Assembly (NCBI GenBank): GCA_946404865.1
Contig: CAMJFC010000001.1
Location: 1-64,000 of the forward strand
Direction of reading: 5' to 3'
Length of the DNA: 64,000 nucleotides
Source of the DNA: an uncultured Prevotellaceae bacterium
GTDB taxonomy: Bacteria > Bacteroidota > Bacteroidia > Bacteroidales > Bacteroidaceae
In this document: in pieces, positions 16,281 to 24,720 of the stretch
How positions within the stretch are numbered: position 1 is the stretch's first letter
How the letters are laid out: every line of letters begins with the position of its first letter
Program-made: the position numbers and the translations under genes
Notes under the pieces: generated by a model
What the model was told of the DNA's origin: nothing
Seen by the model: only the letters and a program-made list of their open reading frames with translations
Database searches by the model: none

Positions 16281-16289
16281 GGGGGGCTT
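16173..16289. repeat. AAGCCCCC...GGGGGGCTT palindromic element over the clpA 3' end
   Basis: The element begins TTAAGCCCCCTCTCC and ends GGATTAAGGGGGGCTTA, so its ends are inverted copies. Inside are CTCTCCCC/GGGGAGAG and CCCCCTCGGGGG stems. It supplies the clpA stop codon and reaches the aat start. Confidence 0.8.
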
Positions 16290-16958
16290 ATGGTCTTTCA
16301 GTTAGACAATGATTTGTGGTTTCCCGACCCGCATCTTGGCGATGATGACGGGTGCATAGCGGTGGGCGGCGACTTGAGCGTTCGTCGCTTGATGTTGGCG
16401 TATCGCCATGGCATATTCCCTTGGTTCCCGTTTCGAAAGACCGACATCCATTGGTTTTGTCCTTTGCAGCGGTTCGTCATCTTCCCCGATGAGATACATG
16501 TGTCGCACTCCATGCGCACGTTGATGAACAAAGGGCTATACCGCTTGAGCATCAACGAAGATTTTGAGGGGGTCATCCATGGCTGCAGTGTCAGTGAACA
16601 GCGCTTCGAGAACGAATACGCATGGTTAGGTTCCGACATGATAGCCGCTTATACCGAAATGCACCGGCTCGGCTATGCGCACTCGGTCGAAGTTTGGGAC
16701 GGTGAGAAATTGGTGGGTGGATTGTATGGCATGATTGTCGGTTGCTTCTTTATCGGCGAGAGCATGTTCTCGCTCGTTCCCAATGCCAGCAAGTTGGCTC
16801 TCATTCATCTGGCCCGTGTCTTTGGCAGTAATGGCGGCGTCCTCATCGACTGTCAGTTTGAGACGCCCCACCTGCGTTCGATGGGCGGACGCTTCATTTC
16901 ATACGAAGAGTATATGAAGCGGATGGTACCCGACTCCGAAGACAGCGAATCGCCCTGA
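16290..16958 (+). CDS. aat: Leucyl/phenylalanyl-tRNA-protein transferase
   Basis: Aat attaches Leu or Phe to proteins with N-terminal Lys or Arg, making N-degrons for ClpS and ClpAP. The 222-residue protein shows FPDPHLGDDDGCIAVGGDLS, the glycine-rich YRHGIFPWFP, HSVEVWDGEKLVGGLYG and FIGESMFS, all standard for the family. It starts 9 bp after the clpA stop, and is therefore probably translated from the clpA transcript. The upstream spacer is the end of a palindromic repeat, so the ribosome-binding region is GGGGGGCTT. Confidence 0.95.
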   Translation: MVFQLDNDLWFPDPHLGDDDGCIAVGGDLSVRRLMLAYRHGIFPWFPFRKTDIHWFCPLQRFVIFPDEIHVSHSMRTLMNKGLYRLSINEDFEGVIHGCSVSEQRFENEYAWLGSDMIAAYTEMHRLGYAHSVEVWDGEKLVGGLYGMIVGCFFIGESMFSLVPNASKLALIHLARVFGSNGGVLIDCQFETPHLRSMGGRFISYEEYMKRMVPDSEDSESP

Positions 16959-17077
16959 CTCATGAAAGGCCTCCAATCATATCGATAGAAATGTGCTGAC
17001 CCCCCGCTATCTTGTCAATATTTCCTACTTTTTGCAAATTTTAACGGATGCGGGGGCGTACACTGCCATAAATGTAT

Positions 17078-17085
17078 TAACTTTG
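17078..17085 (+). promoter_or_regulatory. -7 box TAACTTTG of the cohesin/dockerin gene
   Basis: An exact TAnnTTTG match predicting a leader of about 90 nt before the ATG at 17180. Confidence 0.7.
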
Positions 17086-17179
17086 CCTCGCATAAGTGTG
17101 CGCTTCTGCACCTTGCCACTAAAATAACATCAATATTAACCGCCTGATACAGAAGTCACAGGCAAAATCATACACAAAA

Positions 17180-20011
17180 ATGGAAAAAGTCACTAAACTA
17201 TTAACACTTTTCATCGGGATGCTGTTCGCGATGACAGCCTCGGCAGAGGAAACCAACTACCTCACCGTCCATGGAGTGAAAGTGACCAGCAGCAATGCTG
17301 ACATCTTGGGCAATGGTGTGTTCTCATACGACGCATCTAACAACACCCTTTACATCAGTGGCAGTTTCACGGCTGTGAGTGGAAAACGTGTCGTTGAATC
17401 TCATATTCCTGACTTAACGGTAATGATTAGTAGCGACGCCGAACTGACGAGCAGCGACGCTGTATTCGTTTTTCATCAATCGGCCAGCATTACCGGTAGC
17501 GGAAAACTCACGCTCCAATCGCCAAATGAATGCGGAATCTACGTGACAGATGGGGCTTCGTTGACGATTTATAATGCTGATGACATTGACATTCAGGCCC
17601 TTTGGGGCATAGCCGGCCCGATGGAACAACATGGCGAAAGACTCACTATCAATAACTCTAACGTGTCCATCACAGCCAGTGACAATAGTGATGCGGCGGC
17701 CATCTGCGACCTCAATGGCGGACTTGATTTGGTATATAGCGAAATCACCGCACCCGAAGGCGCTTATTTCGACACCAAAGACCTGAAAGAACAAGACGGA
17801 AGCATTGCCAAGAATGTCACTATCAGTAGATTAGTAGTGAATACGACCATCGACGGTATCAATTATGAACTTACCCCGGCAACCCATGAGGCCAAGGTCA
17901 TGTGGGGTGAATACTCTGGCGACATCACCATTCCTGCTTCTGTGACTTACAACAGTGAAACATACACTGTTACGTCTATTAATGGTTGGGCTTTTTGCTC
18001 CTCTTCTCAAATGACCAGCATCACCCTGCCCGAAGGATTGACAACCCTCGGTGATGGCGCTTTTAATAGTTGCGCTTCATTGACTACAGTGACCCTGCCG
18101 AGCACGTTGACCAACGCGGGACAATCACAGTTCGGTTCTTGTTCTGCATTGGAAACGGTTTATTGTTATGCGGAAACACCGCCGATGGGTTCATTGTTGG
18201 TTAATACGGTCAAAACCGCGACGCTCTATGTACCAGCCGGTTGCCTGAACGCGTATCAGACAGCCATAGGCTGGAGCGATTTCAGCAACATCGTGGAAAT
18301 TGGCGGCACCACCGGTGTCACGGAGCTTATTGTCAATGGCAATGTCGAGGGCGATGACATCAGCGCATTCTCTTACCATAATACAACATCTGGTATTCAA
18401 ACACTCCCCTCCAGTTTGATTGAAGATGAAAACGGCAACCATTTCATCGTCATTCAATCTGATGAAAGAGTGAATGGTAATTGGGATACACAATTCTTTG
18501 TCATTCTGAGCCGGCCGGTTGTGGCAGGCGAGACGCTCTATTTCTCCATGCGCGCCAAGGCCAGCCAGGATGCCTATATTTCTACTTGTGCCGAAACCGC
18601 ACCCGGCAATTATAAGAGCGGTGGGTTTGTCGGCAATTATAACCTGACCACCGAATGGCAGAGATTTACCCAAGAGGTGAACGTCACTTCTTCGCAGGCT
18701 GGTGCACAATGCATTACTTTCTTTTTGAATGAGACGGCCGAGTCAACCATCTATTATTTCGATAATCTCAGTCTTTCCACTGACCCGAATGGTGGTTATC
18801 CCGATCCGATTGATCCGGTTGACTATGGTGAGAGCATGGTCATTAACGGTGACTTCGAAGGAACTGACATGTCCGCTTTCAGTAGCGTGCAGATGGGTGG
18901 AAGTAATTATAATTTAACCAATTACACTTCGGAGAATGTTGTTGATTGGGGCGGCGACGGTCATATCCTGCAGACATGGTTCAATCCAGTAGATACTGAC
19001 TCAAGTACAGGAGAGCCCATTCCGTGGCAGAATCAATTGCGTGTCAAACTGAACGGCTCCCTCTCCAGAGGCGACCGCTTCCGTTTCTCCATGCGTGCTA
19101 AAACCTTGAATGCAGGCGATCAAGTGACTATAAGCGGTCATGGTGTTTATAGGACACCAGGTGCCGATTCCGAACTTGATAACTATTGGGGGCTGTTAGG
19201 TGATTTTAACGTGAACAGCAATTGGCAGACATTTGAGATAGAAGGTGTTGTCCCAGAAAGCTCGCATTCTTATGACATCAACGAACTGAAGTTCTTTTTA
19301 CCTGTAACAGGTTCTGGAATGCTGCTTCTGTTTGATGACATCTGTCTCCAAAAGGAAAGCGTTTCCGACACCGACAATACGCTCTATTTGGAGCCAGTCC
19401 AGGGTGTGGCCGGCGGCCAAGTGACCCTTTCGGTGAAAATGAAAAACACTGTGCCCATAGCAGGCTTTGAGTTCACCCTCGAACTGCCGTCGGGTGTCTC
19501 GGTGGCCACCGATGCTGGCGGCTTCCCGAAAGCTGAGTTGAGCACCGAGCGCACCACGAAGCAGAAGACCAATTACTTTGAAGCCCAAGTCAAGGACGAC
19601 GGCTCGCTGAAAGTGCTCTGCGGCACGACTGCAAGCAGCGGCGGACAAGTCTATACCTTCGATGGTGAAGATGGCGAGGTGGCCCGCATCACACTCGACC
19701 TTTCTCAAGGATTGGATCTCGGTGACTATATCTTGAAACTGAAAGACATGATTCTGAGCGGCCCGTCGTCCGATGAGTATATTACCTCGAAGACCACATC
19801 AACGCTGACGGTGATTGACGCTATCCCGGGCGACGTGAACGGTGACATGAAGGTCAATGTGGGCGACTTCATCGCCACGGGTTCCTACATCCTGGGTCGT
19901 ACTATCTCGCCATTCATCTTCAAGGCTGGCGACATCAGTGGCGACGGCCATATTACCGTGGGCGACTTCATCGCTATCGGCCGTATCATCCTTAACAACT
20001 CAACAGAATAA
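17180..20011 (+). CDS. Secreted BspA-LRR, carbohydrate-binding, cohesin and dockerin-like protein
   Basis: A 943-residue exported protein. In order: signal peptide (1-22), a beta-rich region, a BspA-type LRR_5 segment (about 248-317) with VTSINGWAFCSSSQMTSITL, two CBM_4_9-like jelly-roll modules each starting with a VxNGxxEGxDxSAF motif (about 380-537 and 547-725), a cohesin-like domain (about 733-880) and a C-terminal duplicated dockerin-like EF-hand pair, GDVNGDMKVNVGDFIA and GDISGDGHITVGDFIA. No catalytic domain and no type IX tail are seen. A binding or scaffolding role at the cell surface is likely. The cohesin module is paralogous to that of the next gene. Confidence 0.85.
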   Translation: MEKVTKLLTLFIGMLFAMTASAEETNYLTVHGVKVTSSNADILGNGVFSYDASNNTLYISGSFTAVSGKRVVESHIPDLTVMISSDAELTSSDAVFVFHQSASITGSGKLTLQSPNECGIYVTDGASLTIYNADDIDIQALWGIAGPMEQHGERLTINNSNVSITASDNSDAAAICDLNGGLDLVYSEITAPEGAYFDTKDLKEQDGSIAKNVTISRLVVNTTIDGINYELTPATHEAKVMWGEYSGDITIPASVTYNSETYTVTSINGWAFCSSSQMTSITLPEGLTTLGDGAFNSCASLTTVTLPSTLTNAGQSQFGSCSALETVYCYAETPPMGSLLVNTVKTATLYVPAGCLNAYQTAIGWSDFSNIVEIGGTTGVTELIVNGNVEGDDISAFSYHNTTSGIQTLPSSLIEDENGNHFIVIQSDERVNGNWDTQFFVILSRPVVAGETLYFSMRAKASQDAYISTCAETAPGNYKSGGFVGNYNLTTEWQRFTQEVNVTSSQAGAQCITFFLNETAESTIYYFDNLSLSTDPNGGYPDPIDPVDYGESMVINGDFEGTDMSAFSSVQMGGSNYNLTNYTSENVVDWGGDGHILQTWFNPVDTDSSTGEPIPWQNQLRVKLNGSLSRGDRFRFSMRAKTLNAGDQVTISGHGVYRTPGADSELDNYWGLLGDFNVNSNWQTFEIEGVVPESSHSYDINELKFFLPVTGSGMLLLFDDICLQKESVSDTDNTLYLEPVQGVAGGQVTLSVKMKNTVPIAGFEFTLELPSGVSVATDAGGFPKAELSTERTTKQKTNYFEAQVKDDGSLKVLCGTTASSGGQVYTFDGEDGEVARITLDLSQGLDLGDYILKLKDMILSGPSSDEYITSKTTSTLTVIDAIPGDVNGDMKVNVGDFIATGSYILGRTISPFIFKAGDISGDGHITVGDFIAIGRIILNNSTE

Positions 20012-20018
20012 ACGCACG

Positions 20019-20096
20019 CCAATCCGTAGGGGCGGGTCTCCGTGCCCGCCTGCTATTTCTCGCCATTTGTAGGGGCGGGTCTCCGTGCCCGCCCGA
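20019..20096. repeat. Two GTAGGGGCGGGTCTCCGTG units
   Basis: CGTAGGGGCGGGTCTCCGTG and TGTAGGGGCGGGTCTCCGTG, each followed by CCCGCC, lie 46 bp apart. Each can form a GGGCGGG-CCCGCC stem. The rest of the 326-bp gap to 20337 holds a promoter and no gene. Confidence 0.85.
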
Positions 20097-20217
20097 TCGG
20101 CAGCAAGTTCAAGAATACCCATTCCTCACCGTGCTCCGTACGACCTGAGAATCATTCTGTTATCGCGCCGTTTGCATTTTTTAACACTTTATCGTGTGTG
20201 GTTTTGTGAAATTCCAT

Positions 20218-20225
20218 TAAATTTG
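20218..20225 (+). promoter_or_regulatory. -7 box TAAATTTG of the second cohesin gene
   Basis: An exact TAnnTTTG match, predicting a leader of about 107 nt before the ATG at 20338. Confidence 0.7.
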
Positions 20226-20337
20226 CATCGCATTATGAGTAGGTTTCAACGTTGAGTGAATCATATTCAGATTGCTATGAGATTACGAAAATAAATGTTT
20301 AACCGCTTGGCGTTAAGTCAAGCATAATTTTCTAATT

Positions 20338-21618
20338 ATGTATCGAATGAAACAGTTACTTACATTATTATTTGGGTTGCTGTTCGCTGCTAATGTATCG
20401 GAAGCCCAAGAAGTGACTCCGACCGACATCGACGCATTGGATAACGCTCTGTATGTTGAGCCTGTCACAGCAGCCCCGGGCAAACAGACTGTGCTCTCCG
20501 TGCGCATGAAGAACAACTTCCCCGTTGCAGGATTCGAGTTCGTCCTTCGCCTGCCTGAAGGCATTACTGTGGCCACCGAGGATGACTTCCTGAAAGTCGA
20601 GTTGAGTACAGAGCGCACCACAACGCAGAAGACCAACTACTTTGATTATTTCTCGCAAGGTGAAAACTCGCTGAAGGTACTCTCTGGCACTACTGCCGGC
20701 AACCCGGAAACAGGTCTTTATACTTTCAGTGGTAACGATGGCGAAGTGGCCCGTATCACAATCGAGGTCCCCGCTGACTATGAAAAGGGTGATTATGCCG
20801 TGAGCATCGCCGGCGGCGTGATGAGTAACGAAGAGCAAACGATTGAGGTTGGGTCGGATGTCACCTCAGTGCTGACCGTGGGCGATGTGGTCATCGTGCT
20901 CGATGAGAACAGCACGGAGGTGCCTGAAGCATCTGACGGCGATGTGGACATCCTGGTGAAGCGCACCATCAAGGGCGGCCAGTGGAGCACTATCTGTCTG
21001 CCCTTCGACATGACAGAGGAACAAGTGTATGAGGCCTTCGGTGACGATGTGCAACTGCAGGAGTTCATCGATTACGAGACAGAGAAGGATGAGGTGTCGG
21101 GCAACATCACCAAGATTACCGTCAATTTCGACGATGCCGACCTCTCTGAAGGTTTTTTAGGCAACTACCCCTATCTGATTAAGACCTCCAGTGACATCAC
21201 TGAGTTCAGCGTGACCGCCACCATCGCCCCCGATGAGGAGAATGCAGTGGCAGAATACGCCGAGGGGCGCGGAGCAAGGCGCCACGTCTATGGCACGCTC
21301 TACGGCACGTTCCACGCGCAGACGGAGGTGCCTGAGAACTGCCTGTTCCTCAGTGGCAACCAGTTCTGGTACTCTGTCGGTCTGACGAAGATGAAAGCCT
21401 TCCGCGCTTACTTCGAGTTGGAGGACATGCTGCCCTTTGACGAAGCTGGTGCAGCAAACATCACGATGGAGTTCAACAAACCGACGGGAATCAAATCTAT
21501 GACAGTCGACAAGTCGCAGTCTGGTGATTACTACACCATCGACGGTCAGAAACTCAACGGCAAACCCTCGAAGAAGGGTGTATATGTCACTGAAGGCAAG
21601 AAAGTGGTCGTGAAGTAA
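20338..21618 (+). CDS. Secreted cohesin-like protein with type IX sorting tail
   Basis: A 426-residue protein: signal peptide (MKQLLTLLFGLLFAANVSEA; the ATG at 20347 is an equally good start), cohesin-like domain at about 38-185, an uncharacterised beta-rich region with GQWSTICLPFDM that is frequent in Prevotella surface proteins, and a C-terminal tail YYTIDGQKLNGKPSKKGVYV ending KKVVVK, as in type IX secretion cargo cleaved by PorU. Its cohesin domain shares VATxxxxFxKxELSTERTT and QKTNYF with the upstream protein. It is probably displayed on the cell surface. Whether it binds the upstream dockerin is untested. Confidence 0.8.
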   Translation: MYRMKQLLTLLFGLLFAANVSEAQEVTPTDIDALDNALYVEPVTAAPGKQTVLSVRMKNNFPVAGFEFVLRLPEGITVATEDDFLKVELSTERTTTQKTNYFDYFSQGENSLKVLSGTTAGNPETGLYTFSGNDGEVARITIEVPADYEKGDYAVSIAGGVMSNEEQTIEVGSDVTSVLTVGDVVIVLDENSTEVPEASDGDVDILVKRTIKGGQWSTICLPFDMTEEQVYEAFGDDVQLQEFIDYETEKDEVSGNITKITVNFDDADLSEGFLGNYPYLIKTSSDITEFSVTATIAPDEENAVAEYAEGRGARRHVYGTLYGTFHAQTEVPENCLFLSGNQFWYSVGLTKMKAFRAYFELEDMLPFDEAGAANITMEFNKPTGIKSMTVDKSQSGDYYTIDGQKLNGKPSKKGVYVTEGKKVVVK

Positions 21619-21646
21619 TCAAACAAAATAGTAACATTACCCCGTT

Positions 21647-21681
21647 TTTTCTCCCCCTCGGGGGAGGAAATGGGGGGCTTA
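21647..21681. repeat. CCCCCTCGGGGG palindrome with GGGGGGCTT tail
   Basis: TCTCCCCCTCGGGGGAGG followed by GGGGGGCTTAA, matching the end of the element at 16.2 kb. It lies just before the small peptide gene. Confidence 0.75.
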
Positions 21682-21696
21682 AAGAACGCAAATCTT

Positions 21697-21909
21697 ATGA
21701 AAAAGACATATATACAGCCTCAGCTTCGTTCTAACGAGGTGGAAATAGACAATCTGATGGATGGCTCTGTGGTAGGTAACAACGGCATCGAAAACGGTGG
21801 CGTGGACACGACCGGTGAGAAAGACCCAGATGCCAACTACAACAATATCTGGGACGACTCCTACGAGATTCGTCGCAATCGCGTCTTCTTCGACGATATC
21901 GACGAGTAG
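21697..21909 (+). CDS. Small Bacteroidales peptide starting MKKTYIQPQ
   Basis: A 70-residue acidic protein. The start is placed at MKKTYIQPQLRSNEVEIDNL because many short Bacteroidales proteins share an MKKxYxxP opening followed by an aliphatic, acidic stretch. There is no obvious signal peptide, no cysteine and no membrane segment. The C-terminus is mixed charged (RRNRVFFDDIDE). It follows the second cohesin gene by 78 bp and precedes a strong terminator. The function is unknown; a peptide precursor is one idea, with no modifying enzyme in view. Confidence 0.65.
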   Translation: MKKTYIQPQLRSNEVEIDNLMDGSVVGNNGIENGGVDTTGEKDPDANYNNIWDDSYEIRRNRVFFDDIDE

Positions 21910-21937
21910 TCGCTTTGTAGCACTCCATACGAATAGC

Positions 21938-21990
21938 GGTGGGTCAAGCAGACAGGTTTTTTGAACCGGTCTGTTTGACCCACCTTTTAT
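21938..21990 (+). terminator. Strong intrinsic terminator after the peptide gene
   Basis: GGTGGGTCAAGCAGAC pairs with GTCTGTTTGACCCACC across a 15-nt loop and is followed by TTTTAT. It may also serve the convergent gene ending at 22013. Confidence 0.85.
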
Positions 21991-22012
21991 CATTTCTCAT
22001 GTTTCGCGTGTG

Positions 22013-23068
22013 TCACGGGTTGAGACGCTCGAAATACGTGAGGATTTCCTCCCACGTCTTGAACGTGTCGGAACTGTGCTGGATGACGGTGCCCATGAAC
22101 GACTCGCACGGTTGCTGCGAGATAAGGAAATCACCGATGAGCAGTTCGGGTTGGTTGCAGAAGATGGTGTGGTTGTAGGCCGGCACATTGATATACTCCT
22201 CAATCCACTCCATGATGTCGGAGTTCATTTTTCTATCATCATGCCGCATGGGAGCCACAACATACACATTATAGGTCTCAATCAGTCGGCGGAAAGCCTT
22301 CTGCGCGCTCGGACGGGGCTGATTCATCTTTCGTGGCGCGAACCGTTCATTCAATGATGACGGATCTTTTGGCGGTTGAAAAGCCACACCGCCGCTAATC
22401 AGCGTGTCGGTGGTGACGTAAACCACGGGACGGTCGTAGCCCCGCTGGCGGTCGTCAATCCAACGGATGACGGGCATCACCGACTGCATATAAGAGTGGT
22501 CGTCCATGCGGTGCTCGCCGTGGAACCAGATGGCTGTGGGATAGTGGTCGTGGAACAGGTCGTAGGTGTGGACCAGGTCATCACGGTCGCCGAAGAGACC
22601 AATGACACGCCGCCGTTCATCGTCGTTCAAACCACTGAAGCAGTGTGTGGTGATTTCTTTGTATTCCTTGACCATCGCCTTGGTCACAATGAAGTCTTGT
22701 ATGCCGTCCTTGCGCGGGTTGAAGAAATGCTGGGCACCAGTTAGCCCGTGGGTAACCATGGTGTCGCCGATGGCCAAGGCGGGGTTGATGAGAATACGGT
22801 CGTAACCATAGAGCATCTCAGCGTACATGCCGCCCATGGAGGTGCCGATGATGAGGTCGGGCTTCTCACGCTCGCACAACTCACGCAACATCGTTATCGC
22901 CTCTTGGGGGTGCAGGGGCACATCCTCGGCGATGATGGTGGCATTGCACAGCACCTCGCGCAGGCGATGCACTGTGCCGCTCTGTGCCGATGAGCCGAAA
23001 CCGTGTACATACATCACTTTCTTACCCGCCATCAGGTCGGGAAACTGTTTGATATAGGGATTTTCCAT
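22013..23068 (-). CDS. YqiA-like alpha/beta hydrolase fused to a degenerate NT5C-like domain
   Basis: A 351-residue protein. Residues 15-190 form a UPF0227/YqiA-type alpha/beta hydrolase: VMYVHGFGSSAQSGT gives the oxyanion region and LIIGTSMGGMYAE the nucleophile elbow (GTSMGG). From about residue 212, RPVVYVTTDTLISGG and VYVVAP, then EYINVPAYNHTIFCNQPELL with GDFLI, follow the pattern of 5'(3')-deoxyribonucleotidases of NT5C type, but the nucleophile DxD is replaced by TTDT. The second domain is thus probably inactive. Substrates are unknown. The start codon is preceded by TCAACACT-type repeat DNA. Confidence 0.7.
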   Translation of the reverse strand: MENPYIKQFPDLMAGKKVMYVHGFGSSAQSGTVHRLREVLCNATIIAEDVPLHPQEAITMLRELCEREKPDLIIGTSMGGMYAEMLYGYDRILINPALAIGDTMVTHGLTGAQHFFNPRKDGIQDFIVTKAMVKEYKEITTHCFSGLNDDERRRVIGLFGDRDDLVHTYDLFHDHYPTAIWFHGEHRMDDHSYMQSVMPVIRWIDDRQRGYDRPVVYVTTDTLISGGVAFQPPKDPSSLNERFAPRKMNQPRPSAQKAFRRLIETYNVYVVAPMRHDDRKMNSDIMEWIEEYINVPAYNHTIFCNQPELLIGDFLISQQPCESFMGTVIQHSSDTFKTWEEILTYFERLNP

Positions 23069-23163
23069 GGTTTAGTGTTGAATATTTAGTGTTGAGTGTT
23101 TAGTGTAGAGTGCTCTGGAGTATTTACTCCCCTCTCCCCTTGGAGAGGGGCTGGGGGTGAGGC
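23069..23163. repeat. TTTAGTGTTGA array plus 3' GAGAGGGGCTGGGGG element
   Basis: 23069-23106 holds TAGTGTTGA-type units in front of the hydrolase gene. 23125-23163 holds CCCCTCTCC-TT-GGAGAGGGG followed by CTGGGGGTGAGGCTT, ending directly at the DUF1846 stop codon. The latter matches the element after the pectinesterase stop at 38.13 kb. Confidence 0.8.
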
Positions 23164-23164
23164 T

Positions 23165-24625
23165 TTACTTCCTCACCGGGTCGCAGGTGAGGTCGCAACC
23201 CAGTTTTTTCAGAATCTTGCGGTCTATCTCGCTCAGCATCACGGTGCAGTGAATCTGACAGCCGCGCAGTTTGGGCAGACTCTCCAAAGCCTTGCGGCAG
23301 TTTTCGTCATGGGGTGAAAGCACCGAGAGCGCCACCAGCACCTCGTCAGTGTGCAGGCGCGGGTTACGTCCGCCGAGGTATTCAATCTTCGTCTTTTGGA
23401 TAGGCTCAATCATGCTTTGCGGGATGAGTTTCACCTCATGGTCGATGCCCGCCAGATACTTGGTCACATTGAGCAGTAGGGCGGCGCAACAACCCAGCAG
23501 CGGACTCGACTGCGAGGTGATGATGGTGCCGTCGTCGAGTTCGATGGCAGCTGAGGTGTGTCCGCTCAGTCGTCTGCGCTCATTGGCTGCCACTGTGGTA
23601 TGGCGGTCGCCGGTCGAGATTTTCAGTTGATTGAAGAGCATCTGTATCTTATGCACCTCGTTTTCGTTGCACTCACCGTCAGCCAGTTTGTTGGTCGCCG
23701 TGTAGTAGCGGCGTATAATCTCATCTTTCGAGGCTTTGCAGCACACCGCATCATCGGAGATACAGAATCCCACCATATTAACTCCCATGTCGGTGGGCGA
23801 CTTGTAGGGGTTGGTGCCGTAGATGCCCTCGAAGAGCGCGTTGAGCACGGGGAAAATCTCAATGTCGCGGTTGTAGTTGACGGCTACCTTGCCGTAAGCA
23901 TCGAGGTGGAACGGGTCAATCATGTTGACATCGTTCAGGTCAGCCGTTGCCGCCTCGTAAGCTACGTTGACGGGGTGTTTGAGCGGCAGACTCCACACAG
24001 GGAAGGTCTCGAATTTGGCATATCCTGCCCGTACCCCCCGTTTGTTCTCGCCGTAGAGCTGACTCAGGCAGACCGCCATCTTGCCGCTGCCCGGGCCGGG
24101 GGCTGTCACGATGACGAGCGGCCGCTCCGTCTCTACGAAATCATTCTTGCCGAAACCCTCGTCGGAAGCGATGAGTGCCACGTTGTGTGGATAGCCTTCG
24201 ATGAGGTAGTGGATATAGGTCTTGATGTCCATGCGCTCCAGACGGTGACGGAAGTTGTCGGCCGACCGTTGCCCCGAATAGTGGGTGATGACCACGGAAC
24301 CAACGAAGAACCCTCGTTCGATGAAGGCGTTGCGCAAGCGCAGCACATCCTCGTCGTAGGTGATGCCCAGGTCGGCGCGCGTCTTGTTGGCCTCGATGTC
24401 CTCGGCGCTGATGACGATGACAATCTCGATGCTCTCGGAGAGTTGTTGCAGCATGCTCAACTTGCTGTCGGGCTTAAAACCGGGCAGCACACGCGACGCA
24501 TGATGGTCGTCGAACAGCTTGCCGCCTAATTCAAGATAAAGTTTGCCACCGAACTCTGAAATGCGCTCCCTGATATGTTCAGACTGAATCTTCACATACT
24601 TATTATTGTCAAAACCTATTTCCAT
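23165..24625 (-). CDS. DUF1846 (UPF0371) protein
   Basis: A 486-residue cytoplasmic protein of the UPF0371 family. Recognisable segments are GFDNNKYVKIQSEHIRER at the N-terminus, the FGGKLYLELGGKLFDDHHAS segment, VVITHYSGQ, and a P-loop-like stretch APGPGSGKMAVCLSQLYGE near residue 190. The length agrees with the usual 490-500. Family structures suggest a nucleotide-binding fold; the reaction has not been established to my knowledge. It has its own promoter and a repeat element abutting its stop. Confidence 0.9.
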   Translation of the reverse strand: MEIGFDNNKYVKIQSEHIRERISEFGGKLYLELGGKLFDDHHASRVLPGFKPDSKLSMLQQLSESIEIVIVISAEDIEANKTRADLGITYDEDVLRLRNAFIERGFFVGSVVITHYSGQRSADNFRHRLERMDIKTYIHYLIEGYPHNVALIASDEGFGKNDFVETERPLVIVTAPGPGSGKMAVCLSQLYGENKRGVRAGYAKFETFPVWSLPLKHPVNVAYEAATADLNDVNMIDPFHLDAYGKVAVNYNRDIEIFPVLNALFEGIYGTNPYKSPTDMGVNMVGFCISDDAVCCKASKDEIIRRYYTATNKLADGECNENEVHKIQMLFNQLKISTGDRHTTVAANERRRLSGHTSAAIELDDGTIITSQSSPLLGCCAALLLNVTKYLAGIDHEVKLIPQSMIEPIQKTKIEYLGGRNPRLHTDEVLVALSVLSPHDENCRKALESLPKLRGCQIHCTVMLSEIDRKILKKLGCDLTCDPVRK

Positions 24626-24658
24626 AAAGTCTATAAGGTGATTCTAAAAAACTGGTTG

Positions 24659-24666
24659 CAAAAGTA
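24659..24666 (-). promoter_or_regulatory. -7 box TACTTTTG of the DUF1846 gene
   Basis: An exact TAnnTTTG match on the minus strand, 33 bp before the ATG. Confidence 0.7.
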
Positions 24667-24671
24667 CATAA

Positions 24672-24711
24672 AAAGAATGAGATTTTTACGTTCGTCGCGT
24701 AAAAATCTCAT
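24672..24711 (-). terminator. Intrinsic terminator of the GH2 gene
   Basis: A perfect 14-bp stem, ATGAGATTTTTACG with CGTAAAAATCTCAT, has a 7-nt loop and is followed on the minus strand by TCTTTTTATG. It ends only 9 bp after the GH2 stop. Confidence 0.9.
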
Positions 24712-24720
24712 GGAATTTTG

